From: Haliclystus octoradiatus | Lineage: Eukaryota; Cnidaria; Staurozoa; Stauromedusae; Haliclystidae | Reading direction: 5' to 3' | Assembly: GCA_916610825.1 (NCBI GenBank) | Contig: OU744454.1 | Location: 11,969,178 to 12,033,177 of the forward strand | DNA length: 64,000 bases | Shown: one piece after another, positions 42,701 to 54,290 of the stretch | Layout: every line of letters begins with the position of its first letter | How positions within the stretch are numbered: position 1 is the first letter of the stretch | Position numbers and translations under genes: made by a program | Notes under the pieces: model-generated | What the model was told of the DNA's origin: nothing | What the model saw: only the letters and a program-made list of their open reading frames with translations | The model's database searches: none

Positions 42701-44490
42701 TGGCAAAAGAGTCAGGGAGTTGAGGGACAGATCGCATATGCCGATCAATGTCCAAGTCAGCAAATGAAAGATCTGCACGGGGAATGCAATCATTCGCATT
42801 ATCTAACCTCTGAAATAAATTTATACCAGTCCCATGGAAAGTACTCTTCGCAGTATTGCTACTAGGGTTGCAATCTAAATTGTCGTAAGCAGTAACGGTG
42901 AAGGCATTTCGCTTCAGATTTTTTGGACAGAGTACATTTTCTTTCTCGTGCCGCAAATTGGTCAAATGGCAGAAAGAGGAAGATATTTCTAGAACGCGAG
43001 TGTATGATATACATAACCCAAATGAATGCAAAACATTAATTAAATTTTTGTCACGGTGCTTACTATGTATCAATAATCCAACATAAACAGCTAATGGTGT
43101 TTCATTCTTCTTGTGCATGTGTGGAGATTTCAATGACGACGATTTGATTTTCATATTCTGCATAATTAATTGTGCTATAGATAGAGCTGGTGCCGTTGCA
43201 TCTATGCCTGCATCGTCGCTAGCACATGTACTGCCATACAACATTAAATTTATCATTGCCACTAATGAAGATGGGATAGATTCTTCTTGACAAAATCTAT
43301 TAAGACTACCATTGAATTCAGTCTTTTTGTGGGTAAAGCAATCACTCCTCAATTCATTTGATACTTTCTTCATATCGAATATTAGATCATCAGTAGACCA
43401 TTCCAACTGATCCCGTATAATGGTTGAAATAGTTGAAGCACTGGTGACTAAATATTCATTTTTAGATTTTGCAACATGGCAATTACACAGACGTTCAGCC
43501 AAACGCTCTCGGAAACGTGTCGCATGTACATAACTAACTTCTAACTTATGCGGTTTTAATAGTTCATTGACCTTAGTTGTGTATAATTTTGACAAGTTTG
43601 GTACTCTCAAGGTTGATTCCTTTTCCAATGATAGTTTATCGTGCACAAAGTCTACTACATATAGCAATGCTAATGATTCACATGTTTCATACGTGTTCTT
43701 AGTACCATCCTTTGGTCTAAATAGCGATCTTGATCTATTGTAAATTTTTATCAGACAGATCTTATGATATTTTGCTTCCATGGCTACTAAATCTCCTGCA
43801 TCTAGTTTGGCTAATAGTTCTGTATCATTAAGCGCTTTAGCGCAACGAAGCAATTTTTCACCAATTTCCAGAGTTAACACTTCAGAAAGATTACCTAAAT
43901 TGAGTAAATCTGGCTGTTCACAAAAGAAGCAAACCTTGATTAAATCTTTCCAGCTTTTACTGCTTCGCTTAGCCCTTTGTCTTATCGCTTCCACACTGTC
44001 CGTCTTGATATCATCTTTCAACTTTCTTTTTTTAGCACGTTCTAGTTCCTTTCCATTATATTCATTGCAGCAACTCTTATGACATTTAGCTTTATTATAT
44101 TGGAGTATCTGCTTCAAATTGTCTGAATTATTGCAAAGTGCCTTAATTTTGATGTTGGGTATGGCGTCAATCTGCCGAAATTTTACTAAATATGTTGCTA
44201 GGGATGAATATCCTTGAAAAAGAGAAGAAACATATATGAATATGAAAACTGTTAATGGTAATCAATTAGCAACAATTATCAAACGCCCTATTGCGGCCCC
44301 GACACATCGATTACTTATTTGATACATATGTGGAGCTGCAAAGCAATATATTACCTTTATAAAAAAGCTCTCCTTCTTTAAGATTACTTCTAGCTGGAAA
44401 AACAAGTTCGTTTTTTTCACCAATAGTTTGGCAAATGACACAAAGCGAATAGTCTATATCAATGTCTTTGTCGATTTCTGCAGACTCCAT
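39767..44490 (-). pseudogene. Academ-like transposase with XPG/FEN1-like C-terminal domain, broken
   Basis: Exon 1 (44490-44355, from an ATG) joins exon 2 at 44212 in frame (GT-AG). Exon 2 runs open to 41460, about 900 residues. Frame is lost near 41460 and in a T8 run at 41241-41248, and a TAA stands at 40798-40796; reading otherwise continues to 39767, about 1,580 residues in all. N-terminal Cys/His pairs: SLCVICQ, KCHKSCC, KVCFFCEQ, KYHKIC. A central LDQPLYA...HIEQAF region and SERKFSNIPVDQAHE are typical of a large family of uncharacterised repetitive proteins in cnidarians, molluscs and lower deuterostomes. The C-terminal HEEADTR, TVDTDVLVLG and TSCDSTSF place acidic residues as in the XPG-I nuclease core. 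Two of three lesions could be sequencing artefacts at homopolymers. Confidence 0.75.
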
Positions 44491-44846
44491 CTCAGTCAAC
44501 TGTATGATTATAACATGGCTTGATTTGCCTTCTGAACAACAGCAATTGTTAATAACATTGAATTTGAAAATATATTTAAAGATTATTTACGAAACTCAAA
44601 GATAATATTGGAAATAAATATCTAAAGATAAAGCAAGCACTTTCAAATTCTTCGTCTTGTACAACAAATCTAGCGATTACACAACATTCGTATTGCGAAA
44701 TCAATTAATTACGCAAATACGACATACTTATATTACTTTGGGGATTACAACAACAATGAGGTGATTGAAAAGCAAATGGAATGATCTAAGAATGTGGCAG
44801 GATCATGTGTCCGGTGGTGTCATCATATTTACAAAAGCAGAACATT

Positions 44847-45206
44847 TTCAAGTCAAAAAAAATTTCCAATGCGCATGCGCAAAATTTCCTCCCTCTACAA
44901 AACTACGCTTTACAGATTAAATTTATCTTTATTGATGCATAGAATCATTTAACAGTTTATATTATACTGTAAAACATTGTTTATATCATCATAATCTATA
45001 TTTTACCAATCTCATAGTTTTCACCACATGTATAGTCGATTATGCAAATTAGGTGAAACTTTATTGCTACATTTGAAGGGCTTCCTGGAATTTTCACGGT
45101 GGGGTCTCGTTTTTATTTTACTCAGGGCATTAAAAGCTTTCGAATGATATAAGTTTGTACATAGTATCACGATTTGCAGTTACTATTTTGTTTGCTCCCC
45201 CACTAA
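44847..45206 (-). repeat. Right terminal inverted repeat of the Academ-like element
   Basis: Counterpart of 38855-39223. Its outer end reads TTTGCTCCCCCACTAA on the plus strand. Confidence 0.85.
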
Positions 45207-47230
45207 ATGCGTCTTTTATGAATTCAAGTGTGAAGGCTGGTTTCCACTGCAGCGACCTTTTCGTGGGGACTTTCGCGGTGTAAATTTCGCTGCATGATTT
45301 CCAATACAGATGCGTCAATTTTTAGTGAAAATTTAAAATTTTGTTAACCCATCATGTCATTTGTGAACAGCAGTGTTTTATACTTTTGAAACATTTTTCA
45401 TTGATACTGATACCATGAAAACATCAATGCAATGCTCTGACTGGCATCGCAAAAAAGTAGTTGCACATCCAACTAAATATTTCGCTAAAGCGAATTACCA
45501 CAGCCGTTCCTGCGTTCCAGCCACACTAGGCGTGCATATTACCTTATTTCACCGAGAAAAATTTGCTGCAGCTTGACTTGTGTGATTCAAGTTATATCGG
45601 CTTCACATGCGGTAAACGGAATATTCAACAGGCTGCATGGAGACATGTGCAGTAGCACCCTGTTCCATCTGATGTTTTGGCCACATCTAAATTAAATCTG
45701 AATCTCGCACGATTGACTGTAGTTCGGTTGGTTTGTACTTCAAACTTCAACTTGACTTTGAGATTTCTTATGGCAGCCAGAGAAAGGGTAGTCTTGTTCG
45801 AAAGTAGTGACAATAAAGTTTCAAAATAACAGCTTTCGACAATGTTTATCGTCACATAACATAACTTGTGTGAATACAAAGTTGTTATCCTGGTCATTGT
45901 AAAATTCCAGTACAGTTGATGTATATTTATCAATTATTTGCATGTCTACGTTGTTACTTATCAACGAACAGAGACAAAGTCCACGGTGCATTTTTAAATA
46001 GCTACGGTTGAAAATTGGACAGGGTAAGGGAAGATACTTGAAAAATCAACATGTACTATGATGTATTCTAACTAAGCTTTGAATAGTAAGATATGATAAT
46101 ATCAATTAAATATCAAAACATGAATGGACTGTAAACATAGAATAAGCTAGCATATATTTTATAAAGTCATAGTTCTCATAGGCTATCCCACCTTGAAATC
46201 ATAGTTCTAGCCTACATTAATTAGGAAAGTAAGGAAAAGAGCTCACTCAATCAGCTACGGTAATAATTGATAACAGTGATTAGGCTTAGGGATCCACTTT
46301 CTATCATATGATTATCATGTAATCATGATGTATTTATCAGCTTTTATTTGAATCAATTCATTGAATAAGATTTTGGCTTTTTAAATCTTGATAATCTCAA
46401 ACATTCAACATGTTACAAAATGCGAGTTATGATATGATATGTTAAAATTGTACTTCGGATCGATAAAATCTCTACCAAGCCTCAGAGTTTTGACGGAAAC
46501 AAGTCAGTTGCAGTGTATTGCGCTGAAAGTCATCATACCATAAACAATTATATGGAAAATTTGAAACTAACAGCGTGCAGTATTAATCAATTCAGGAAAT
46601 ATCAATTATCTGAATTCCATATAATGATGTTAATATTTAACAATGCCTGAATGAACGATAGGCTTTTAATCATCAGTTTATTTCAAAATTAAAAACTACA
46701 TAGGCCTTACTGCAGTATAGTTAAGTGATAGCAAGAGCCAGTATATGTTCATGCAATCTTGCAGGAAAACCATTATACGCATTAAAGTGTGCATCGGATT
46801 GGATTTATACAAAATTGATTACAGGTATGAGCGTTGTAATGATCCAATTCCAATCCGATTTGAAGCAATATGCCAATTATCCGATTCAAGACAAATAATT
46901 TGTAATTAAGGTAAACTGAACCAAATTTTTTATGTAAAATTTATGGATGATTGCTTGATACAGTTTCAGGCGCTTTAATCAGATATCTCTTCACTTGAAA
47001 TCTATGATATACTCTTTTCTTGAACCTGAGATGCTGATGTTCTATGCCAAACACTTCAAGCTACTACAACTGCAATGAAACACACAAAACTACGACATAC
47101 CAATAATAAATACCAACTTGAATAAGTTATGATGTACTATCACTTTATGTCGTATAGCTGAGTTTGCTATAACAACAACTATTGATATTTGAGATCCAAT
47201 GAGCATTGAGTAGTCTTGCGGCCATCCAAT
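45207..47230. other. Intergenic, nothing recognised
   Basis: AT-rich with short chance frames. A weak inverted pair of GGATTGGATT/AATCCAATCC-like words occurs at 46795-46860. Confidence 0.35.
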
Positions 47231-47427
47231 GCGGCCTTGGTGTAGTGGCTAGGGTGTTGGACCACGGCCCGCAGGGTCTCGGGTTCAATCCCTGTCCGAA
47301 GCACTATAGGTTGGCGTCAGGAAGGGCATCCGGCTATTAAACGCACACAAGCTTCAAAATACTAACAAATTAACCAACCACCCCGGTGAAAAAAAGCTGT
47401 AAGCTTACCCGGTTCGTGGAAAAATGA

Positions 47428-47457
<30 letters not shown>
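47231..47457 (+). mobile_element. tRNA-derived SINE, copy 2
   Basis: Same family as 29995-30202. Head GCGGCCTTGGTGTAGTGGCT with B box GGGTTCAATCCCTG, the body word GGCGTCAGGAAGGGCATCCG, and a tail of about 24 A at 47434-47457. The long uninterrupted A tail suggests this copy is younger than copy 1. Confidence 0.9.
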
Positions 47458-47459
<2 letters not shown>

Positions 47460-47805
47460 GAGCACAATGAAGGCTAAACTGTATCTAATTTATTATTCAA
47501 TCTACACATAGACAACATAGATAGATTACAGGAATTATATAGGGTGCTGACATGAGACAGTCACATACAGCACATCAAAATGATAATACAATATGTACTA
47601 TGAATCAATAATCATTTCCTTGAAGGAATTATATAATTCATTTCACATCAATTGTGTAAATAATCTACTAGAGACTTGAACAATAATGTTGCTATAAGTA
47701 GAAGCAGCAGTCGAGGAAACTAGAACACATTGATTAATCACTACAGAGTACAAATACTTAGCCGAATTCCGAAATCCAAAATAATCTGGAATCAATAAAT
47801 AGTTC

Positions 47806-48092
47806 CAGGCTGTCACAAAGTGTGGGATCCTGGGAACCTGGTTCCCGGAAGTCCAGCACAAAATCAGAAGGTTTCCAATCTTATCATGATTATTTTATTA
47901 TTCAAAATTTATTGTTTTTGGATTTCATATTTTAGATGTTTTGAAATCCATTTATCTTGCTTCAACGTAAGTCAAAGTGTTGAAATTTCAAGATCAATTC
48001 TTCAAAACTATGAAGCGTTATAAATTCGATCCCAGAAGGTTTATAATCGAACAACACAGTTCCCAGAAAGTCAAAACTTTTCTGACACCCTG
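47806..48092. mobile_element. hAT-like MITE, 287 bp
   Basis: Ends CAGGCTGTCACAAAG and CTGACACCCTG. The flanks AATAGTTC (47798-47805) and AATAGGTC (48093-48100) are an 8-bp duplication with one change, as hAT transposases make. It is related to 57860-58090. Confidence 0.75.
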
Positions 48093-48401
48093 AATAGGTC
48101 TACCATTACAAATCCGACCTGCTTCATAGACCTGAGATATCAACCTAAATGCGATCAATCTAGTGCAAGTTGAATAGTGCACGTATCATTCAAACACTCG
48201 TTTTCAAACATGGCTTTGCCTTGCTTAGAATGTGTTTGTCGTAGAATTTTTTTGAAGTTTGAACGGTCGAAACATTCTTGAGCACGAGCTTTACTTAGCG
48301 TATACTTTATTTCTAATCATCGAGATAATATAAATATCACCAATGCCATATACCCTTGTTCAGTAGATTCTGGAGGTGATCAAGGTGTTTTAGCATACTG
48401 T

Positions 48402-48572
48402 TGTAGTGACCGTTATCTACGTCACAACTGTACTGTAATTAGCGACATAAATATGTATTGCGAAATAGATAATTATCGACATGATGTAGTCGAAAGTAAT
48501 TCATTACAACTTTACCAAGCAAAGCAACTAGTATTATTTGAGTATCTCTTCTCTATCTTTAACACTGCTACA
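48402..48572 (+). repeat. 5' LTR
   Basis: 171 bp starting TGTAGTGACC and ending ACTGCTACA. One C/T difference from the 3' LTR, at TATCTCTTC versus TATCTTTTC. Confidence 0.95.
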
Positions 48573-48573
48573 T

Positions 48574-48591
48574 TGGTGACCCCGCGAGAAC
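48574..48591 (+). promoter_or_regulatory. Primer binding site
   Basis: TGGTGACCCCGCGAGAAC starts one base after the LTR. TGG at the start is complementary to a tRNA 3' CCA end. The donor tRNA is not identified. Confidence 0.7.
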
Positions 48592-48644
48592 ACACAAATC
48601 AAATTATATGTTTAGCTTTTTAATATCAACAACAATTCGTCAAC

Positions 48645-49549
48645 ATGTCAGTTCCTTCAACATCAACAACAAATAACGTCTCTCCTGCTCCAATGTCTGG
48701 CTCAATTGCTGATCAACCAATCTCGTATATTCACGCTATTGCTCATAAATTACCTGCTTTCTGGCCAAACGATCCTGCTTTATGGTTTATGCAAGTAGAA
48801 GCCCATTTTGCAACCCATGGCACAAGTGTCGATGCAACCAAGTATAATTACGTCGTTGCTGCATTAACACCATCAATTGCTAGCGAAGTCAGAGATATTA
48901 TTGCTTCTCTTCCTGCCGCTGATGAATACCACAAGCTAAAGCTGGCATTAATCGAGCGCACATCGCTCTCCAACAACCAGCGTATCCATGCCTTGCTGGC
49001 GAACGAGCAACTCGGCGATAGAAAACCTACTCAATTGTATCGCCGTTTTCAACAACTACTCAATAAACACGACGAAATAGCTGATCCTCTTATCAAGAAC
49101 TTTATCTTCGTCGTTTACCAACTAGAGTTCGTGTTGCTCTAGCTACTTGTAAATCTCTTCCTTTGAGCGAACAAGCAACGTTGGCTGATGACATTATGGA
49201 CGATCCTGGCTTACATTCAGGGCCCGAAGTTCCTTTTGGACAAGTGTCAGTGGTTTCTGATTCATTTCCGGTTGATCCGCAACTTTCCGCAGTCCGTAAT
49301 CCGGAGGTCCGCAACGGACCGGCTGACCTAGCAGCTGAAATTGCAGCATTACGAAGAGAAGTTCAAGCACTAAAACAGTCTCCACGCACATCTTCTCCTG
49401 TTTCTGATGGGTTTGCTGGTATCACGCCCGTTTTGGTCAACGAGCTAATCGATGTAACAGCCCTTGTACCTGGTCGGGAAACGATCAAGCCAGCCGTTAA
49501 TGACGACTACTGTGTCTGGCTCTTCCAGTCGTCTGCTATTTGTCCGTGA
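48645..49549 (+). pseudogene. gag of the Gypsy element, frameshifted
   Basis: Starts MSVPSTSTTNN at 48645. KLPAFWPNDPALWFMQVEAH and the following NYVVAALTPSIASEV are the capsid-like signature of this Gypsy lineage. A single missing base near 49105 shifts the frame (48645-49142, then 49102-49549 in another frame, with ALATCKSLPLSEQA after it). The second part ends in a helix-prone AAEIAALRREVQALKQS. The Cys-rich nucleocapsid segment is not evident; it is absent or lost at the second shift near 49500. Confidence 0.85.
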
Positions 49550-52500
49550 CACTGCTACTGGCATCACATTTCCAATTGATACTGGTGCTGAAGTCAGTGT
49601 GTATCCAGCTAGTGTTCACGTCCGTCGTAACTGTCCTGCGCTGGAAACTCTCAAAGCTGCAAATGGTAGTCCAATACGAACATTTGGCACACAGTCCATT
49701 ATTTTGCATCTTGGTCTGCCCACACCATTACCTTGGTCATTCCTTGTTGCTGAGATACAGCACCCGATCATTGGTGCTGACTTCCTTCGTCATTATGAAC
49801 TCTTAGTCGACTTGAGGAACAATCAACTCATCAACGCTTCACAGAATTATCGTATTCCAGCTCAACTTTCAACTGTCATTTCTTTCACAATTCATCATGT
49901 TACTGCTGCAACTTCCCCATTTAACCAATTACTTAATGATTTTCCATCCATCACCCGTCCCTGCTATACGGAAAATGGTATCCATCGTCAGGTCAAACAT
50001 TTCATTCCTACAACAGGTCCTCCTACATTCGCCAAACCTCGCCGACTTGCTCCAGATCGTCTCGCAGCTGCCCGGAAAGACTTTGATGTCATGCTGTCCC
50101 TTGGTATCATCCGTCCTTCATCTAGTAGTTGGGCCTCTCCATTACATCTCGTTGCAAAAAAGTCTGGGGAGTAGCGTCCATGTGGTGACTATCGTGCTCT
50201 CAATAATGCAACCATTCCTGATAGATATCCAATTCCACACATCCAAGACGTTGTTGCCTCTCTTCGTGGTATGAACATTTTTTCCAAGATCGATTTGGTA
50301 CGTGCATATCATCAAATCCCTGTCCCGCCAGAGGACATTCAAAAGACTGCCGTTACCACCCCCTTTGGCCTCTTCGATTTCACAAGGATGCCCTTTGGAC
50401 TATGTAATGCGGCCCAAACATTTCAACGGTTCATGGATGACGTCTGCCGCCCACTCAATTTTGTCCATGTCTATCTGGATGATATTCTCGTAGCTAGTCC
50501 AACCTTCGAACAACATCTAGTTGACTGTCGCAGCCTTTTCACACGCCTGGAAGAGTATGGTTTAATCATCAATCCTACCAAGTGCCAATTTGGTCAAACC
50601 ACTCTCGACTTTCTTGGGTATAAGATTGATGTTGCTGGAATCAGTCCATTGCCTGACCGTGTCGCTGCTATTTCACAGTATCCAACCCCTACAGATCTTC
50701 GATCTCTACGTGAGTACCTTGGGTTGTTGAACTTCTATCGACGGTTCATCCCAAATTGTGCCGCAATACTTCTTCCACTCTACCGTCTACTAAGTGGAAA
50801 GCCAAAAAATTTGAACTGGACCGAAGATTGTGAATCCTCCTTCAAAGACAGTAAAGATGCACTCGTAACGGCTACACTTCTTACATACCCTCAAGCTAAC
50901 GCCCCAACCAGTATCACTACTGATGCATCTGATGTCGCTGTTGGTGCAGTCCTGGAGCGACATACAAGGGCAATGGAGCCCCCTCTGTTTCTTTTCATGC
51001 AAGCTTCGCCCTCAAGAAACTCGATACAGTGCTTTCGATAGAGAACCTCTTGCTGTTTATTTGGCGATCAAAAATTTCCGCTATTTCGTGGAAGGGCGCC
51101 CATTTGATGTGTTTACTGATCATAAGCCTCTGACGTTTGCCCTCATTAACAAAACAAATCATCCAACACCTAGGCAGATCAGACACCTTGCTTTCATTTC
51201 AGAATTTACTTCACACATCAATCATCTCAGTGGAAAACACAACGTGGTGGCCGACGCCTTATCCAGAATATCCATCCAATCTGTTGCCGCAATAACATCT
51301 TCTGTCGACCTTTTTGATCTCGCAAAAGCTCAAGCTGCTGAAAAAGACTCCCTAGCATCTGCAATCAAGTCATCTCTCCATCTTGTTCCAATGCCTCTTC
51401 CAGGATCCTCCATACCATTACTTTGTGACACTTCTACTTCTCAACCACGCCCATTTGTTCCTGTTTCCAAACGGAAGGCCATTTTCGATCAGCTCCACAA
51501 CTTGTCTCATCCTGGTATAAGAGCCACAAGACGTTTAATATCCTCACGATTTATCTGGCCTGGACTGGCAAGATGTTGGCAACTGGGCGAAAACTTGCAT
51601 ACAATGTCAACGTGCCAAAGTTCACCGTCATACTACTCCTCGTCCAGAAGTCATCATTCCACCAAATCGTCGTTTTGATCAAATCCATGTGGACATAGTT
51701 GGACCTCTACCAATCTCTAACGGACACATTTATGTTTTTACAGTCATTGACCGCTACACACGTTGGCCAGAAGCCATTCCAATGTCAGATGCTACCGCTA
51801 TGTCTTGTGCCAAAGCATTACTCTACCACTGGATATCACGTTTTGGCGTGCCTTCAACAATGACTTCCGACAGGGGACGCCAATTCACATCTGATCTCTG
51901 GACTGCTCTCAGCACTCTTTTGGGTATTCATCGACAACGCATCACATCTTATCATCCACAGTCCAATGGCCTGGTTGAGCGTTTCCATCTGCAAATGAAA
52001 GCTTCCCTTCGTGCTCGTCTGACAGGACCCAACTGGACAGATGAACTACCTGTTGTTCTCCTTGGCCTTCGTGCTGCAGTTAAAGAAGATTTGTCTTGCT
52101 CACCTGCTGAACTGGTTTATGGTATGCCTCTTCGATTACCTGGCGAATATTTTGCCCTTCCTACAGGTACACCAGATCCTAATTCCTTCTTAGACAGTCT
52201 TCGTTCTTACATGCACTACCTCACACCACCTGTCATAAAGTCTCATGGCCACTCATCTTCTCACATTCCATCCGAACTCGATACGTCTACCCATGTTTTT
52301 GTTCGACACGATGCCCACCGTACTCCACTTCAACCACCATATGACGGACCTTTCAAGGTGCTATCACGATACAAAGACTACTTCATCTTGGACTTTGGTC
52401 ATCGTAAAGATTCGGTTTCTATTGCTCGTCTCAAACCTGCTTTCCTTCCTTCCTTGATTTTAAATACTCCTTTGGACTCTACAACTGGCAACACCAACAA

Positions 52501-52585
52501 CACCATCCAGCCAACAAGTCTTCCTGTTCAAAGTACAACTCTCACTGGTCGTCTCACTCAACCACCTCTACGTTATTCTGCCTAA
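49464..52585 (+). pseudogene. pol of the Gypsy element (PR-RT-RNaseH-IN), broken
   Basis: Protease: PIDTGAEVSVYP and IIGADFL. Reverse transcriptase: KKSGE, a TAG at 50172-50174, then [40 protein letters not shown] and the catalytic YLDD with [10 protein letters not shown]. RNase [15 protein letters not shown], then after a shift near 50955 [17 protein letters not shown] and VFTDHKPL. Integrase: LHNLSHPGIRATRR, a shift near 51570, a CxxC pair, then FTVIDRYTRWPEA, TSDRGRQFTS and NGLVERFH, so all three DDE residues are present. It ends at 52585. Catalytic residues are intact; the damage is point stops and indels only. Confidence 0.9.
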
Positions 52586-52613
52586 CCGTGAACATTGATC
52601 GAACATCCTCACT

Positions 52614-52626
52614 GGTGGGGGAGTAA
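52614..52626 (+). promoter_or_regulatory. Polypurine tract
   Basis: GGTGGGGGAGTAA immediately before the 3' LTR, the expected primer for plus-strand synthesis. Confidence 0.75.
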
Positions 52627-52797
52627 TGTAGTGACCGTTATCTACGTCACAACTGTACTGTAATTAGCGACATAAATATGTATTGCGAAATAGATAATTA
52701 TCGACATGATGTAGTCGAAAGTAATTCATTACAACTTTACCAAGCAAAGCAACTAGTATTATTTGAGTATCTTTTCTCTATCTTTAACACTGCTACA
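52627..52797 (+). repeat. 3' LTR
   Basis: 171 bp, one mismatch to the 5' LTR. Followed by CTGT, the copy of the target duplication. Confidence 0.95.
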
Positions 52798-53593
52798 CTG
52801 TTTAAAATATAAACGTCAAGTGAAACTTACTACTGTTTTGCAGGAACGTTTTGTAATTCATGATTGGTAAATTGATGATTGTTAAATAATTTTAATTAAT
52901 TTTTGACAATACAGGCAAAGAGAGATTACTCCATAATTATTGTTATCCTGTTTATATATATATTTGTGAATAGGGATAATTTTGACTGCCTCAAACAACG
53001 CACACTGAAAATTCTCATGTGACAAGAGAGATTCAAAACTCAGAGGCGGTGTAAGGGGAGAGTTTCCGACTAAATCGGTACAAAATTAGAAATGCATTTG
53101 ATTTATTCCGAAGTAACTTGAAAAAAGGGAGTAGCGGAGAGGAGACATATTTGCTTCAAGACTCGAGTAACAATGACTTCAGAGGCTTTGGTAAAGCATT
53201 GTGCTGCCCAGGGTTGCAACCATGTAGCTTTTTCTGCTACAGTATTCCAGGACCACACCAAACGCCTAGTCTTATTGTATTTAGTTTGAAATCGATGCAA
53301 TGCAAGACTTTACTTTTACTTTTAAAATGCAATGGAAAATCTATTGAACGCAAATCTATCGTAAAATAACCAATACGGGCCTTTTGTTGCATTTTAAAAG
53401 CAGTGTCGATCATGGTTACAAAACAGGACTTATAAAAACATAATTACACCGTGCATTTCGTTTAAGCTCGTCCGAGAAATATTTTAATTTTGAATGTAAT
53501 AATATCAAACGTATTTTTATCGATCTTAAATATCCAGTTTCCCTTTAAATTTTTATCTTAGTCGTTTTAATTTAATTATTTTAATAGTATTGA
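52798..53593. other. Intergenic, nothing recognised
   Basis: AT-rich, with short random frames only. Confidence 0.35.
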
Positions 53594-54290
53594 CGATGTT
53601 AACATTTTAAAGAAAGAACCTGACGCTATAGTTAAGTTGCCTTTTAAAGATCAGGGCGAAAGTAATATAGCGAGAAGAGATATAAAATCTCCGTGTAATA
53701 AAATAAATGTTAACATTTTATTTGTTTTTACCAGTCGAAACCTCAAAGGGGACTTGAGGAATCGTGAAGCCAAACCTGAACTTCTTTCGAAACATTGCGT
53801 AATCTATCATTTCACGTGTGGCTTGTGTAGCTCAAGCTATGTGGGATATACTAAACGTCACCTACACCAAAGAATAGAAGAGCACATACAGAAAGAGTTC
53901 AGCAATTGGGATAAACATATCCAGCAACAAAATCCAACAATAGACAATGTAATCGATGATTTTAAAGTTTTAAAACATTGCTGCTCCAAATGGGACTGCT
54001 TCGTTTACGAAATGCTTTTCATTAGGGACTTACAACCAAACCTGAATGGTCAATCAGATTCAATACGATCTAAATTATTTTAAGTCAATTTCTTATTCTA
54101 TTTTATCAAACAAACAATTAGGTAACCTAGGAAGTCCAAGTCATAAATTAGAATTCAATTAAATATTTATAGTATAAAAGTTAACTTAATAAAATAAAAT
54201 TTCATGCACTCTTGAAAATGGTCGCAGACGATGGCCAAAACGTTGAGTTTTACTAATAAAACCCATTCAAAATTATTGTTGTCTTTGATT
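53594..54290 (+). mobile_element. Penelope-like element, 3' part (second copy)
   Basis: From the RT end (IVKLPFKDQ at about 53630) through a GIY-YIG endonuclease to a tail that contains CAGACGATGGCCAAAACGTTGAG (54226-54248), a worn version of the hammerhead-like end motif. 5' truncated. It differs enough from the 34-kb element to be another family. Confidence 0.8.
53637..54083 (+). pseudogene. Penelope-like GIY-YIG endonuclease (second family)
   Basis: The frame starts in the RT/endonuclease linker. KHCVIYHFTCGLCSSSYVGYT carries the CxxC-type pair and YVGYT core, then HLHQRIEEH, and KWDCFVYEMLFIRDLQPNLN with the conserved Glu helix; it ends SDSIRSKLF. The domain itself is uninterrupted, but most of the RT upstream is missing. 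Confidence 0.85.

Larger units (their letters stand above)
38855..45206 (-). mobile_element. DNA transposon with ~365-bp terminal inverted repeats, probably Academ-type
   Basis: Long inverted repeats (38855-39223 and 44847-45206) bracket one two-exon gene on the minus strand (44490-39767). The gene's C-terminus looks like an XPG/FEN1 nuclease and its N-terminus has several Cys/His pairs. From memory, an XPG-like nuclease plus a Cys-rich finger is what was described for the Academ superfamily; that assignment is inference. No convincing target duplication was found next to the TTAGTGG...CCACTAA ends. Repeat arms look roughly 85-90 percent identical by eye, so the copy is not very recent. Confidence 0.7.
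48402..52797 (+). mobile_element. Complete Ty3/Gypsy LTR retrotransposon, 4,396 bp, coding broken
   Basis: Two 171-bp LTRs (TGTAG...CTACA) differing at one position, a CTGT target duplication on both sides (48398-48401 and 52798-52801), a primer binding site, gag, protease, RT, RNase H, integrase and a purine tract. The pol order RT-RNaseH-IN makes it Ty3/Gypsy. At least four single-base indels and one stop break the coding region although the LTRs are nearly identical. The interior is clearly GC-richer than the surrounding DNA. Confidence 0.95.

Noticed and set aside
49170-49190. GCTGATGAC inside gag as hammerhead core
   Set aside because: No GAAA box or helices around it; ordinary coding sequence.
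54226-54248. CAGACGATGGCC AAAACGTTGAG as a ribozyme
   Set aside because: The core is altered and helix II is absent; treated as a worn terminal motif only.
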